Shown here: positions 7,690 to 16,200 of the stretch, piece after piece
Layout of the letters: each line of letters opens with the position of its first letter
Position numbering within the stretch: the first letter of the stretch is position 1
From: Verrucomicrobiaceae bacterium
GTDB taxonomy: Bacteria > Verrucomicrobiota > Verrucomicrobiia > Verrucomicrobiales > Verrucomicrobiaceae
Assembly: GCA_016795485.1 (NCBI GenBank)
Contig: JAEUHM010000003.1
Coordinates: forward strand, 1 to 64,000
Direction of reading: 5' to 3'
DNA length: 64,000 nucleotides
The notes under the pieces: generated by a model
Databases searched by the model: none
What the model saw: only the letters and a program-made list of their open reading frames with translations
What the model was told of the DNA's origin: nothing
Translations under genes and position numbers: made by a program

Positions 7690-7920
7690 ATGATCAGCGC
7701 AGAAGAACTGGTGGGCGAGGAGTGGGCCGAGTGGTATCGGCTGACTCCGGCTCAACGCTGGACAGAGACCTCGCGTCTCTGGCAGACTTACCTTGCACTT
7801 GGAGGCTCCCTTGATCCCGAACCCGATACGCAAAGTCCTTTCTTCGATGCGCGAGCACCAGGTCCAGTGCCTGCTCATGGGCGGCCAGGCCTGCGTGTTA
7901 TACGGCGCAGCGGAGTTTAG
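7690..7920 (+). CDS. Small partner protein overlapping a nucleotidyltransferase (76 residues)
   Basis: The ATG at 7690 gives a 76-residue protein. The first 32 residues form an acidic/aromatic amphipathic stretch (E-E-W-A-E-W-Y, then T-P-A-Q-R-W and R-L-W). A proline-rich segment S-L-D-P-E-P-D-T-Q-S-P-F-F and a basic tail ending R-V-I-R-R-S-G-V follow. I recall similar W-x-x-T-P-A-x-R-W small proteins next to nucleotidyltransferases in other Verrucomicrobia and Planctomycetes, but could not check this. Its last 110 bp overlap the nucleotidyltransferase gene in a different frame. The arrangement resembles a toxin-antitoxin pair; which partner would be toxic is not evident. Confidence 0.65.
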   Translation: MISAEELVGEEWAEWYRLTPAQRWTETSRLWQTYLALGGSLDPEPDTQSPFFDARAPGPVPAHGRPGLRVIRRSGV

Positions 7921-8551
7921 CCGGGATACCGATCTGGCGATCCTCGCCAGCGAGGAAAACGCCGAACGGCTCACGAAGGCCATGCAGGCCCTCGAAGCCG
8001 AGGTCATCGCCGTGCCGCCGTTTCTGCTCCAGCACCTCAATGCCGGCCACGCCGTGCATTTCCGCTGCCGTCACCCGGAAGCCGCAGGCATGAGAGTGGA
8101 CGTGATGTCCCGCATGAGAGGCGTGACTGACTTTCCGACGCTCTGGCAGCGCCGCACCACGCTGGTGATGGACGACGGCACGCTGTGTGATCTCCTGTCT
8201 TTGGGCGATCTCGTGCAGGCCAAGAAAACCCAGCGAGACAAGGACTGGCCGATGATTCGTCGCTTGGTGGAAGCCAACTACTTTGCCAATCAAGCTGACC
8301 CAAGCCCCGAGCAGCTCACTTTCTGGTTCCAGGAACTCCGCACGCCTGAACTCCTGCGTGATCTCGCCAATGCCTGCCCAGGACTTGCCGAGAAAGAAAC
8401 AGCAAACCGGAGCCTGATCCGTCACGCGATCTCGGGTGATTACGATCTGCTAACATCGGCAATGGAAGATGAAGAGCGTCATGAACGGCTCCAAGATCAG
8501 GCGTATTGGCTGCCTTTGAAGCGTGACTTGGAGCGACTACGACGACAGTGA
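7811..8551 (+). CDS. Nucleotidyltransferase-fold protein (MNT/AbiEii-like)
   Basis: A 246-residue protein from the TTG at 7811, chosen because I-P-N-P-I-R-K-V-L is a natural start; a TTG at 7793 is the alternative. The polymerase-beta nucleotidyltransferase signature is complete: G24-G25, D39-T-D41 after S-R, and a third carboxylate D97 in M-R-V-D-V-M-S. A helical C-terminal region (~150-246) is rich in charged residues. Such proteins transfer nucleotides to proteins or tRNA in toxin-antitoxin and abortive infection systems. It overlaps the 76-residue gene by 110 bp, implying translational coupling. It closes a defence-like stretch that begins with the DUF1016 nuclease. Confidence 0.8.
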   Translation: MIPNPIRKVLSSMREHQVQCLLMGGQACVLYGAAEFSRDTDLAILASEENAERLTKAMQALEAEVIAVPPFLLQHLNAGHAVHFRCRHPEAAGMRVDVMSRMRGVTDFPTLWQRRTTLVMDDGTLCDLLSLGDLVQAKKTQRDKDWPMIRRLVEANYFANQADPSPEQLTFWFQELRTPELLRDLANACPGLAEKETANRSLIRHAISGDYDLLTSAMEDEERHERLQDQAYWLPLKRDLERLRRQ

Positions 8552-8692
8552 AGCCCCAAGGCAGTAGGCGGCATCCAAATTGCAGCCGCTCGTCGCGCAT
8601 CAGGTTCCTTCACCCCACTCGACTTTGATGTTGGAGCTGATCACCAGCGTGGATGCACGGACGGGTAAACTGAGGACGTTTGATGGCAGATC

Positions 8693-9769
8693 ATGTCACG
8701 TCTCTTCATCTCGGCTCTCGTTCTGTTTGCCTCGCTTCTCTCCGCTGAGGAGGCTCAAACCCTCGCGTCCGGCGATGACTACCTTGCGTTTCCAACCTTG
8801 ATCGAACTGGGCGACGAGGTGCTGGTCAGCTACAAGCGCGGCAAATCGCACGCGGCGGATGTCGGTGCCACGCAGGAGCTGATGAGGCTGGCGAAGGCGA
8901 CGGGCCAAGTGCTCTCCACGGGCACGCTGGCGGAGGTGAAGGGCGAGATCATGCAGATGGGCGAGTGGGTGCGGTTCCCGAACGGCGACGTGGCGAACTA
9001 CATCGACGCTCAGGAGGCGCAGGGCTCGCTGCGGACGGGATTGGCCGTGGTGAGGTCCAACGACGGCGGCAAGACCTTCGGGCCGGTGCAGCGCTTGGGC
9101 GTGGTCGATGGCGTGGAGTATGGCTATGCGTTTGATTCGATCACGCGTGGCCCGACGACCTGGATGCTGGTCATGACGTTCGCGAATCTCGACGGAGGGA
9201 AGCTCGTTTTCAAAACCAAGAGCCAGCCGGGCTCCGTCGATGTCATCCGCAGCGATGACAATGGCCTCACCTGGCGCTTTGTGCGCAGCATCACCGCCGA
9301 GCTGGGCCATGCGCCGATCAACGAAAGCGCCTTCATGCCGCACGGCGATGGCTTTATCGTCACCGCTCGCGGCTACGACAACCGCCAGTGGCTGCTGCGC
9401 ACGGATGCGGCGTTCAAAGTGCTGCAGAAGGCCGATCTGAATGCCGCGCACGACTTCATCACCTCGCACATCGGCCGTCCGAGGTTGTTTTCACGCGATG
9501 GCGGCAGTTACCTGCTTGGGCGGAACTGGATCGAAAAAGGCGTCATGCAGCTCGCGCTCTTCCAATTCGATCCGGAGACGCTCGCGATCACCCAACACAC
9601 CGTGCTCGACAATGCGAACAAGCAGCGCCTGGCCGATGGTTACTACGCGCAGTCGTATTGGACCGAAAAGGACGGCCGCACGCGCTTTCACGTCATCACC
9701 TACAAACGTGGCAGCGAGAAGAATGCGTCCATCGTGAAGCTCGACTTTGACTGGGAGGCGGTAAAGTGA
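8693..9769 (+). CDS. Secreted sialidase/BNR-repeat glycosidase-like protein
   Basis: A 358-residue protein with an N-terminal signal peptide (hydrophobic 3-16, cleavage near A-E at 18-20). Two Asp-box motifs of the sialidase superfamily are clear: S-N-D-G-G-K-T-F at 122-129 and S-D-D-N-G-L-T-W at 187-194. The pattern and length fit a six-bladed propeller of the exo-alpha-sialidase family, although the arginine triad cannot be assigned with confidence. Many PVC members are annotated as sialidases without proof of sialic acid as substrate. It stands alone, 140 bp after the nucleotidyltransferase and convergent with the PQQ-like gene. Confidence 0.8.
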   Translation: MSRLFISALVLFASLLSAEEAQTLASGDDYLAFPTLIELGDEVLVSYKRGKSHAADVGATQELMRLAKATGQVLSTGTLAEVKGEIMQMGEWVRFPNGDVANYIDAQEAQGSLRTGLAVVRSNDGGKTFGPVQRLGVVDGVEYGYAFDSITRGPTTWMLVMTFANLDGGKLVFKTKSQPGSVDVIRSDDNGLTWRFVRSITAELGHAPINESAFMPHGDGFIVTARGYDNRQWLLRTDAAFKVLQKADLNAAHDFITSHIGRPRLFSRDGGSYLLGRNWIEKGVMQLALFQFDPETLAITQHTVLDNANKQRLADGYYAQSYWTEKDGRTRFHVITYKRGSEKNASIVKLDFDWEAVK

Positions 9770-9924
9770 CTGTTCCTTTCGAGTTGCTCACCCTGTGATG
9801 ATTGGGTGTATTTGCACATTAAAGTTAGGAGTGACGGTGTTGACCGCAGCGGTGTTACAAATGGCGGAGGATTGAGAGAACAAACCAGCCCCCAATTTAA
9901 CCGATTGAGCTTCTTACGCTTCGT

Positions 9925-11145
9925 CTAGCCCTTGACGTTGTAGGCGTGGAGCAGTTCTTGATCGCGTAGGTAGAGAACTCCGTCTGACACCACCGGGTGC
10001 ACCCAGATTTTGCCTTTGGGATTTCGTTGAGTGGTCTGGGGCTCAAGCTTGAAGCGTCCGTGCTCTTTGTAGCCTGACGGACTGGCTTCGATGAGTGCGC
10101 AATTGCCATTGGCCTCATCTAATAGATAAAGCATGCCATCGGCCAAGTGAACGGCTCCTTTGCCCAGGCTCTTGTCCTGCCATTTCACGGTTCCTGTTTT
10201 GAACTCCATGCAGGTCCAGCCTTTTCCATCGCAGTAGCCGTAGAGATGGCCATCGTGGAGGATCACTCCGCCGTGATGGTTAATCATGTCGGTGTTGGAG
10301 TAGACTTCGGTGGCGGTTGTGCCGTCCAACTTGACCATTTTGCAGCCAACTCCGTAACCTGCTGCAACGAAAATGTGTCCGTCGTGGTAGATGGGTGTGG
10401 GAATGACGGCTGTTTTGCCGGGGAAAGGTGCTTTCCAGATGACGGCACCGGTTGCAGCTTCGACACCGGCAACACTTTGCATGGTGAGCTGGACATACTG
10501 GTGCTTACCGCCGTGATCGATAGGAATGGGGGAGGAATACTGGGCTGGGTCTGTCCAGTCGGCAGTCTGCCAGAGGAGCTTGCCAGTGTTTTTGTCGAAA
10601 GCTGCCATGGTGCCCTTTGAACCTCCTGGGGTGGCGACCACGCGCTCTCCGTCGACCAAGACTGACTCCGTGTAGCCCCATCCTGGGACTTTACCACCGA
10701 GGCTGTCCATGGTGACCGACCAAATGGATTTGCCGGTGGTGGCATCGACACAAATGAGCGTTCCTTTTCCGCTCATTGCATAGACCTTCCCGCCGTCCAC
10801 GGTGGGTGTGGAGCGGGGGCCATCCCCCCAACCGTTGGTCAAGATGGGCCCTGCCTCTGTCGACCACTTTTCTTTGCCGGTTTTGGCGTCGATGGCGATG
10901 ACATACTCGGTGGCATCTCGCAGGCCCATGGCATAGATGACGCCGTTTGCCACTGCGATGCCAGAGTAGCCAAGTCCCACGTCTTCATTTGACCAGAGTT
11001 TTGCGGGGCCTGAGGACTCCCACTTCTTTAGAAGTCCGGTGGAGGTGGAGTGATCATCATGAAGAGCGCCGCGCCATCTGGGCCAGTCAGCGTGAACTTG
11101 AGCAGTGGCGGTGATGATGAGGGCTGCGGTGGCAAGGCTTTTCAT
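9925..11145 (-). CDS. Secreted PQQ-like beta-propeller repeat protein
   Basis: A 406-residue protein using the ATG at 11145; an in-frame ATG 4 codons upstream is also possible. A signal peptide covers residues 1-20 and ends at H-A-D. The mature start W-P-R-W-R-G is typical of PVC PQQ-like proteins. Several propeller blades contain the A-x-D-A-x-T-G-K-x-x-W motif (for example I-D-A-K-T-G-K-E-K-W, V-D-A-T-T-G-K-S-I-W, F-D-K-N-T-G-K-L-L-W). The family includes BamB-like scaffolds and non-enzymatic propellers, and there is no sign of a quinoprotein active site. It is divergent from the radical SAM gene, with about 180 bp between them. Confidence 0.88.
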   Translation of the reverse strand: MKSLATAALIITATAQVHADWPRWRGALHDDHSTSTGLLKKWESSGPAKLWSNEDVGLGYSGIAVANGVIYAMGLRDATEYVIAIDAKTGKEKWSTEAGPILTNGWGDGPRSTPTVDGGKVYAMSGKGTLICVDATTGKSIWSVTMDSLGGKVPGWGYTESVLVDGERVVATPGGSKGTMAAFDKNTGKLLWQTADWTDPAQYSSPIPIDHGGKHQYVQLTMQSVAGVEAATGAVIWKAPFPGKTAVIPTPIYHDGHIFVAAGYGVGCKMVKLDGTTATEVYSNTDMINHHGGVILHDGHLYGYCDGKGWTCMEFKTGTVKWQDKSLGKGAVHLADGMLYLLDEANGNCALIEASPSGYKEHGRFKLEPQTTQRNPKGKIWVHPVVSDGVLYLRDQELLHAYNVKG

Positions 11146-11328
11146 GGTGGGCGTCATTTAGAGAGTGTCAGGAGGGTTTTGACCAGACATTTCTGCAAGA
11201 ACGGAGCAGCATTCGGTCGTGTTGCGAAAATGAAGCCATCCCGACGAACTCTAGATGAAAGTGGCTACCTTGTTGCTAAACAGGCGCAACGACCGAAACT
11301 ATGACACCGTTATCGTTTAATCGCAAAA

Positions 11329-12666
11329 ATGTCCGCCCCCACCGAGTCCCTGATCACGAAGAAACCCGAGGCTACTGAGGCTGGGAACTACTTCGTCTCG
11401 AACTATCCGCCGTTTTCTTTTTGGAAGCCGGACTACGTGCCCAAGGTTGCCGAGATACTGCAACAGCCGAGACCCGATGGAGTGCCGCTGGGCGTCTACT
11501 TTCATATTCCTTTCTGCCGGAAGCGCTGCCACTTTTGTTACTTCAAAGTTTACACCGACAAGAATGCTGCGGAGATCCGGGCTTACATCAATGCTGGTCT
11601 GAAGGAGATGGAAACATTTGCGCGGCAGCCCTATATCGCAGGTAGGAAGGCGCATTTCGTCTATTTTGGTGGTGGAACGCCGTCTTATTTGAGTGTGCCG
11701 CAATTGCAGGATCTGTCCTCCCGAATGAAGGACATGGTGCCTTGGGATGAAGCCGAGGAAGTTGCATTCGAGGCTGAACCTGGAACTTTGAGTGAGAAGA
11801 AGCTCGAAGGCATTCGGGAGATTGGGGTCACCCGTCTGAGTCTTGGCGTTGAGCACTTCGATGATCACATCCTGGAGTCTAACGGACGAGCACACCGAAG
11901 CGGTGAGGTGGATAAGGCCTATCGTTTCGCGAGATCACTGGGCTTTGAGCACATCAACATCGACCTGATCGCAGGGATGATGAATGAGACTGAGGAAAAG
12001 TGGCGGTACGCGGTTGGCCGGGCGCTGGAACTCGCGCCCGATGCGCTGACCATTTATCAAATGGAGGTACCTTACAATACGGGCATTTACCAGCAGATGA
12101 AAGCCGAGGGCAAGGTGACAGCGCCTGTTGCGGACTGGCCCACGAAACGCGCCTGGGTGAGTTACGCGTTCGATGAGTTCACCAAAGCAGGTTACACCGT
12201 CACAAGCGCCTATACGGCAGTAAAGGACCCTAATCGCATCAAGTTCGTCTACCGTGACTCATTGTGGGACGGAGCGGACCTTCTTAGCTGTGGTGTGGCT
12301 TCTTTTGGGCACCTCGGTGGCGTTCACTATCAGAATCAAGCCGACGTGGGGCCATACATGCAGGCAGTTGATGCGGGGACCCCTCCGATCTTCAGGGCTT
12401 ATCCCACAACAAAGGAAGAGCGTTTCGTAAGGGAGTTTATACTCAAACTAAAGCTGGGACGTGTCAACGCAGCGCACTATCGCGCCAAATATGGCGATGA
12501 TCCATTAGTGAAGTTCGCCCCTCAATTGGCCTACATCCAATCTGAAGGATTTGGCAGAGTCGATGGAGATGTTGTTGAACTCAATCGAGAGGGTTTGCTT
12601 CAAGTCGACCGTCTTTGTCATGAGTTCTTTCTGCCACAGCACAAGCAATATGCGCGCTATACGTGA
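11329..12666 (+). CDS. HemN/HemW-like radical SAM enzyme (coproporphyrinogen III oxidase family)
   Basis: A 445-residue protein. The [4Fe-4S] motif is C63-R-K-R-C67-H-F-C70, followed by Y-F-K-V-Y, in the context G-V-Y-F-H-I-P-F. The S-adenosylmethionine-binding G-G-G-T-P is at 114-118. The later F-E-A-E-P-G-T, L-S-L-G-V-E and I-D-L-I-A-G segments are characteristic of this branch. The C-terminal HemN-like region (E-R-F-V-R-E-F-I-L-K-L-K-L-G) is present. The family includes anaerobic coproporphyrinogen oxidases, heme chaperones and heme-degrading methyltransferases. The local sequence after the cysteines differs from classical HemW, so the exact reaction is open. It overlaps the next gene by 17 bp, which suggests a joint function. 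Confidence 0.85.
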   Translation: MSAPTESLITKKPEATEAGNYFVSNYPPFSFWKPDYVPKVAEILQQPRPDGVPLGVYFHIPFCRKRCHFCYFKVYTDKNAAEIRAYINAGLKEMETFARQPYIAGRKAHFVYFGGGTPSYLSVPQLQDLSSRMKDMVPWDEAEEVAFEAEPGTLSEKKLEGIREIGVTRLSLGVEHFDDHILESNGRAHRSGEVDKAYRFARSLGFEHINIDLIAGMMNETEEKWRYAVGRALELAPDALTIYQMEVPYNTGIYQQMKAEGKVTAPVADWPTKRAWVSYAFDEFTKAGYTVTSAYTAVKDPNRIKFVYRDSLWDGADLLSCGVASFGHLGGVHYQNQADVGPYMQAVDAGTPPIFRAYPTTKEERFVREFILKLKLGRVNAAHYRAKYGDDPLVKFAPQLAYIQSEGFGRVDGDVVELNREGLLQVDRLCHEFFLPQHKQYARYT

Positions 12667-13213
12667 GGTGTCAGATGATCTACAGCTAGGGCACTTGGCA
12701 CCACTGGTGTTCTTCTACGGCTTGGGTAGCGAGCGGCCACTGGTAGACTTTGTGTCACCCGAGGAGTTGCCAGATGACGCTCGTTGGTTGCTGGTCCATG
12801 CCAGTGACATGACGCCCAGATTACGTGACTATCACAGCAGTGAGATTGACCTTGATGTGCACGGCAAAGGACAAATTGGGCCTTATTACGTGAGAGCTTC
12901 TGTTCTGAGGAGGAGGCAAGATGGTCGTGCCGTTGAGTTCGGTGCAATTGGTATACATCTTGATCAATTGGATGAGGTCGCATCGCGGTTGGTCAAAGAG
13001 GGCAAGGTTCCATTTGGTGCTATTTTAGAGAAACTGGCCGTGCCGCATTCTTCTCATCCTCGTGGTTACTTTAAGATAAGGATCGACCGAAGGCTTGCGG
13101 AACTGTTGGAGGCCAAAGAAGGTGAGGAACTTTTTGGGCGTTGTAACGAGCTTCGGGCTGCAAGCGGCGGTACACTTGCCGATGTGGTTGAGGTGCTTCC
13201 AAAAATTGTTTAG
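12650..13213 (+). CDS. Chorismate-lyase-like (UbiC/DUF98 fold) protein
   Basis: The ATG at 12650, inside the end of the radical SAM gene, gives 187 residues; longer in-frame starts up to 12551 would overlap more deeply. The pattern L-L-V-H-x-S-D-M-T-P-x-L, then Y-Y-V-R-A-S-V-L, V-E-F-G-A-I, and P-F-G-A-I-L-E-K-L with a following S-H-P-R resembles the chorismate pyruvate-lyase fold, in which the conserved arginine and glutamate bind the carboxylates. The assignment rests on this pattern only. Tight coupling with a HemN-like enzyme is unusual and suggests a cofactor-modifying or tetrapyrrole-related step. Confidence 0.6.
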   Translation: MRAIREVSDDLQLGHLAPLVFFYGLGSERPLVDFVSPEELPDDARWLLVHASDMTPRLRDYHSSEIDLDVHGKGQIGPYYVRASVLRRRQDGRAVEFGAIGIHLDQLDEVASRLVKEGKVPFGAILEKLAVPHSSHPRGYFKIRIDRRLAELLEAKEGEELFGRCNELRAASGGTLADVVEVLPKIV

Positions 13214-13270
13214 TGATTTTGTAAGGAAGGGTTGCTAAACCAGTTGGTTGTGTGAGAAACTTCACTAACC

Positions 13271-16200
13271 ATGCGCTCAATTAGTAAGCTCTTAGCGACA
13301 TTTACTGTTATCACTTTCGTCACGCTTGCCGCGTGGTGGCTATTCCAGACAAAGCCAGGCAGACAGGCGGAGGGTCGGAAGCAGCAGGCGTCCAAGTTTG
13401 ACTCTGTTGATGTTACTAGCGATGGCGTCGTTGCTGAGCAGTCGAATATCCAGACAAGCGATCCCAACGAACGTGAACTTGATATCCGTTCAATGGCTCG
13501 TGCAAAGAAGGAGGCGATGACTTCGGGGAAGGTGACAAAAGGGCGTGAAACTGAAACGCCAGGTAGCAGAGACGGTCGACCTTGGGCGGCGATTGATGGA
13601 TGGGAGAAGCTTACGCCGCAGCAACAACTTGAGCAGATATTGGCACGTCCATTCGGCATAATGGACAACGGCAAGGTGAGCGTGTTGAAGGTTGCCCTTG
13701 ATGAGTTGTATATCCGTCAGGAAGATGATCTGTCGAAGAGATTGTTGAAGATCGCGCCTCAGCCAGATGCAGCTTCTTTGCTTCGTGAAGCCACAAAGCT
13801 GGGCTATGTCCGGGGTAAACTAGCCCAACTCGTTTTTTATCCACCCAATGCCGAGCGGAATGAGATGACGAGACGCATTTTGTCCGATCAAGTTCTACTG
13901 GAGTCTGCTGCTCCAGCACAGGCAGCAAGTGTTTTGCGGGCGGCCGGTGTTTCGGATGCCGCTGAAATGAGGGATGCACCGGGTTTTGTTCTTGGGCATG
14001 ACAATCGTTTTCCAGGAGCTGCTTTGACTTCAGCAGCCGCCATGGAAAGAGCTCCAGGTATCGCGGCTGCCAGGCCGCTCATAGCTAGGACGGTCTCCAG
14101 GAGATTTGTTCCTAATGATCCTCTGTTTTCCAAGCAGTGGCACCTCAAGCAAGCTGGATCGAATCACGCAAATGTAAGCACTGTGTGGGACACAAACCGT
14201 GGTGCAGGAGTAACCATCGGGATTATTGATGACGGAGTTCAGCTATTTCATCCCGACCTGGCGGGAAATGCCGATACGCGAAGTCCCACACTCCATTTGG
14301 ACATTGTCGGAGGCGACACAGACCCGAGACCTGCGATCAACACCCCAAACGACGACAGTCACGGAACAGCAGTGGCCGGCCTCGCTGTGGCCCGTGGTAA
14401 CAATGGCCTGGGCGTTGCGGGGGTTGCTCCCGAGGCTAATCTTGTCGGGATCCGCCTGACAGCCGGGGCAATGACCGCAGCTGAGGAGGTTCAGGCATTC
14501 AATCATCGGAACGATGTTATCCACGTGAAGAATAACTCTTGGGGACCTGTAGATGCTTCATGGGTGCTAGGGACCGCTGATCCGTTGGTGACGTCCTCTT
14601 TTGCGAATGTTGCGGCTACGGGAAGAGGCGGACTTGGGACGATTATCGCATTCGCCGCTGGGAATGGGCGCGACATTTATGACCAAAGTAACAAGGACGC
14701 ATATGCGAACAACATTCACACTTTTGCAATTGCGGCGCTCACAAAGACGGGTGCGCCCGCTTATTATAGTGAGTTTGGCTCAAACCTCATCGCAAGCGCA
14801 CCTGCGGATGGAGTGACGACAACGGACCTCGTTGGGGCAGATGGCTACACGACGACCGGGTCTACCAGCGATTACACAGGCAGCTTTAATGGAACGTCTG
14901 CGGCTTGCCCTGTTGCCACTGGTGTGATCGCTCTAATCCTCAAAGCGAATCCAAACCTCGGTTGGCGCGATGTGAAGGAGATTTTGCTTCGGTCTGGAAC
15001 GAAAGTGGCTCCAACGGATGCAGGGTGGAAATCAAGGACCGGGGGGCAGCCAGATCTACCCCAAATAAAGCACAATGAAAAATACGGTGGTGGCATGGTT
15101 AACGCAGGTGCCGCTACCGCTTTGGCGCAGTCATGGACCAATTTAGGTCCGAAAATCAGTAGATCGGTGAGTAATGTCACCTCTGGTGCTATTCTTGATG
15201 CAGGGGGATCGGGTTTGACGAAGAACTTCGACTTCTCAAGCCTCACCCCCATGAGAGTCGAAATGGTCGAGATCAGAGTTGATATCAGCCATACCTATCG
15301 AGGCGATCTTGATATCCAGTTGATTTCTCCAGGAGGAGTGATTAGCAACCTTGTAACCAACAATCCGTATGACGGTGGTGAGGATGCCCTTGATCCTGAC
15401 GACTATTTGCACCCATCGGTCAGGGGATTTCATGATTGGACATTCACTTCTGTTCGTCACTGGGGCGAGAGTTCGCTAGGCGTGTGGAAACTGGTGATGA
15501 GAGATCGCGTGACGGGTGACTTTGGAACTTTTCATGACGCTACCATTACCATCCACGGGCAAGATGCCCCTCCTGTGGCCGTCAACTCAATATCTGGGAA
15601 TGTCCTAGCGATGGAGGGTGAAGATTTGACTCTGACATCCACCAGTTCCGGATTTCCTGTCATCACTCATCAGTGGGCATTGGATGGGACAAATGTCTCT
15701 GGAGCAACGGGGTCGACGTTGAGCCGTGATGACATTACCTTCGGGCAGGGTGGAGATTACACGCTCAAGGCAGCCAACGTCACTGGTTCGGCTTCTGCAG
15801 GAACGAAGGTCGCCGTTATTCGTCCATCGCCTGGGGATGTGATCGTTAATGTGGGAAAAACACTCACTTTGGCGACTGCTGTAAATACTGGGACGGGCCA
15901 GACGGTGAGCTATCGATGGCACAAAAATGGTAACCTTATGAGCAATGATCCAGTGGGACCAAACGCCAGAATCAGCGGTGTCGACAGGGCAACACTAACG
16001 ATTCTGCGTGCCGAAGCTGGCGACACAGATGACTACTCATGTGAAGTGACCGTCGATTCTTTGGCTCCACGTATGACGCCTGTTTCGAATGTAGTCGTTA
16101 GGTTCAAGCCCGAGGTATTGACAGCTGCATTTCCTACGGACCTGATTGTTAGCCGCGCGGTTAACATTCCGCTAAACATCCTGAATGGCTCAACAAGTGT

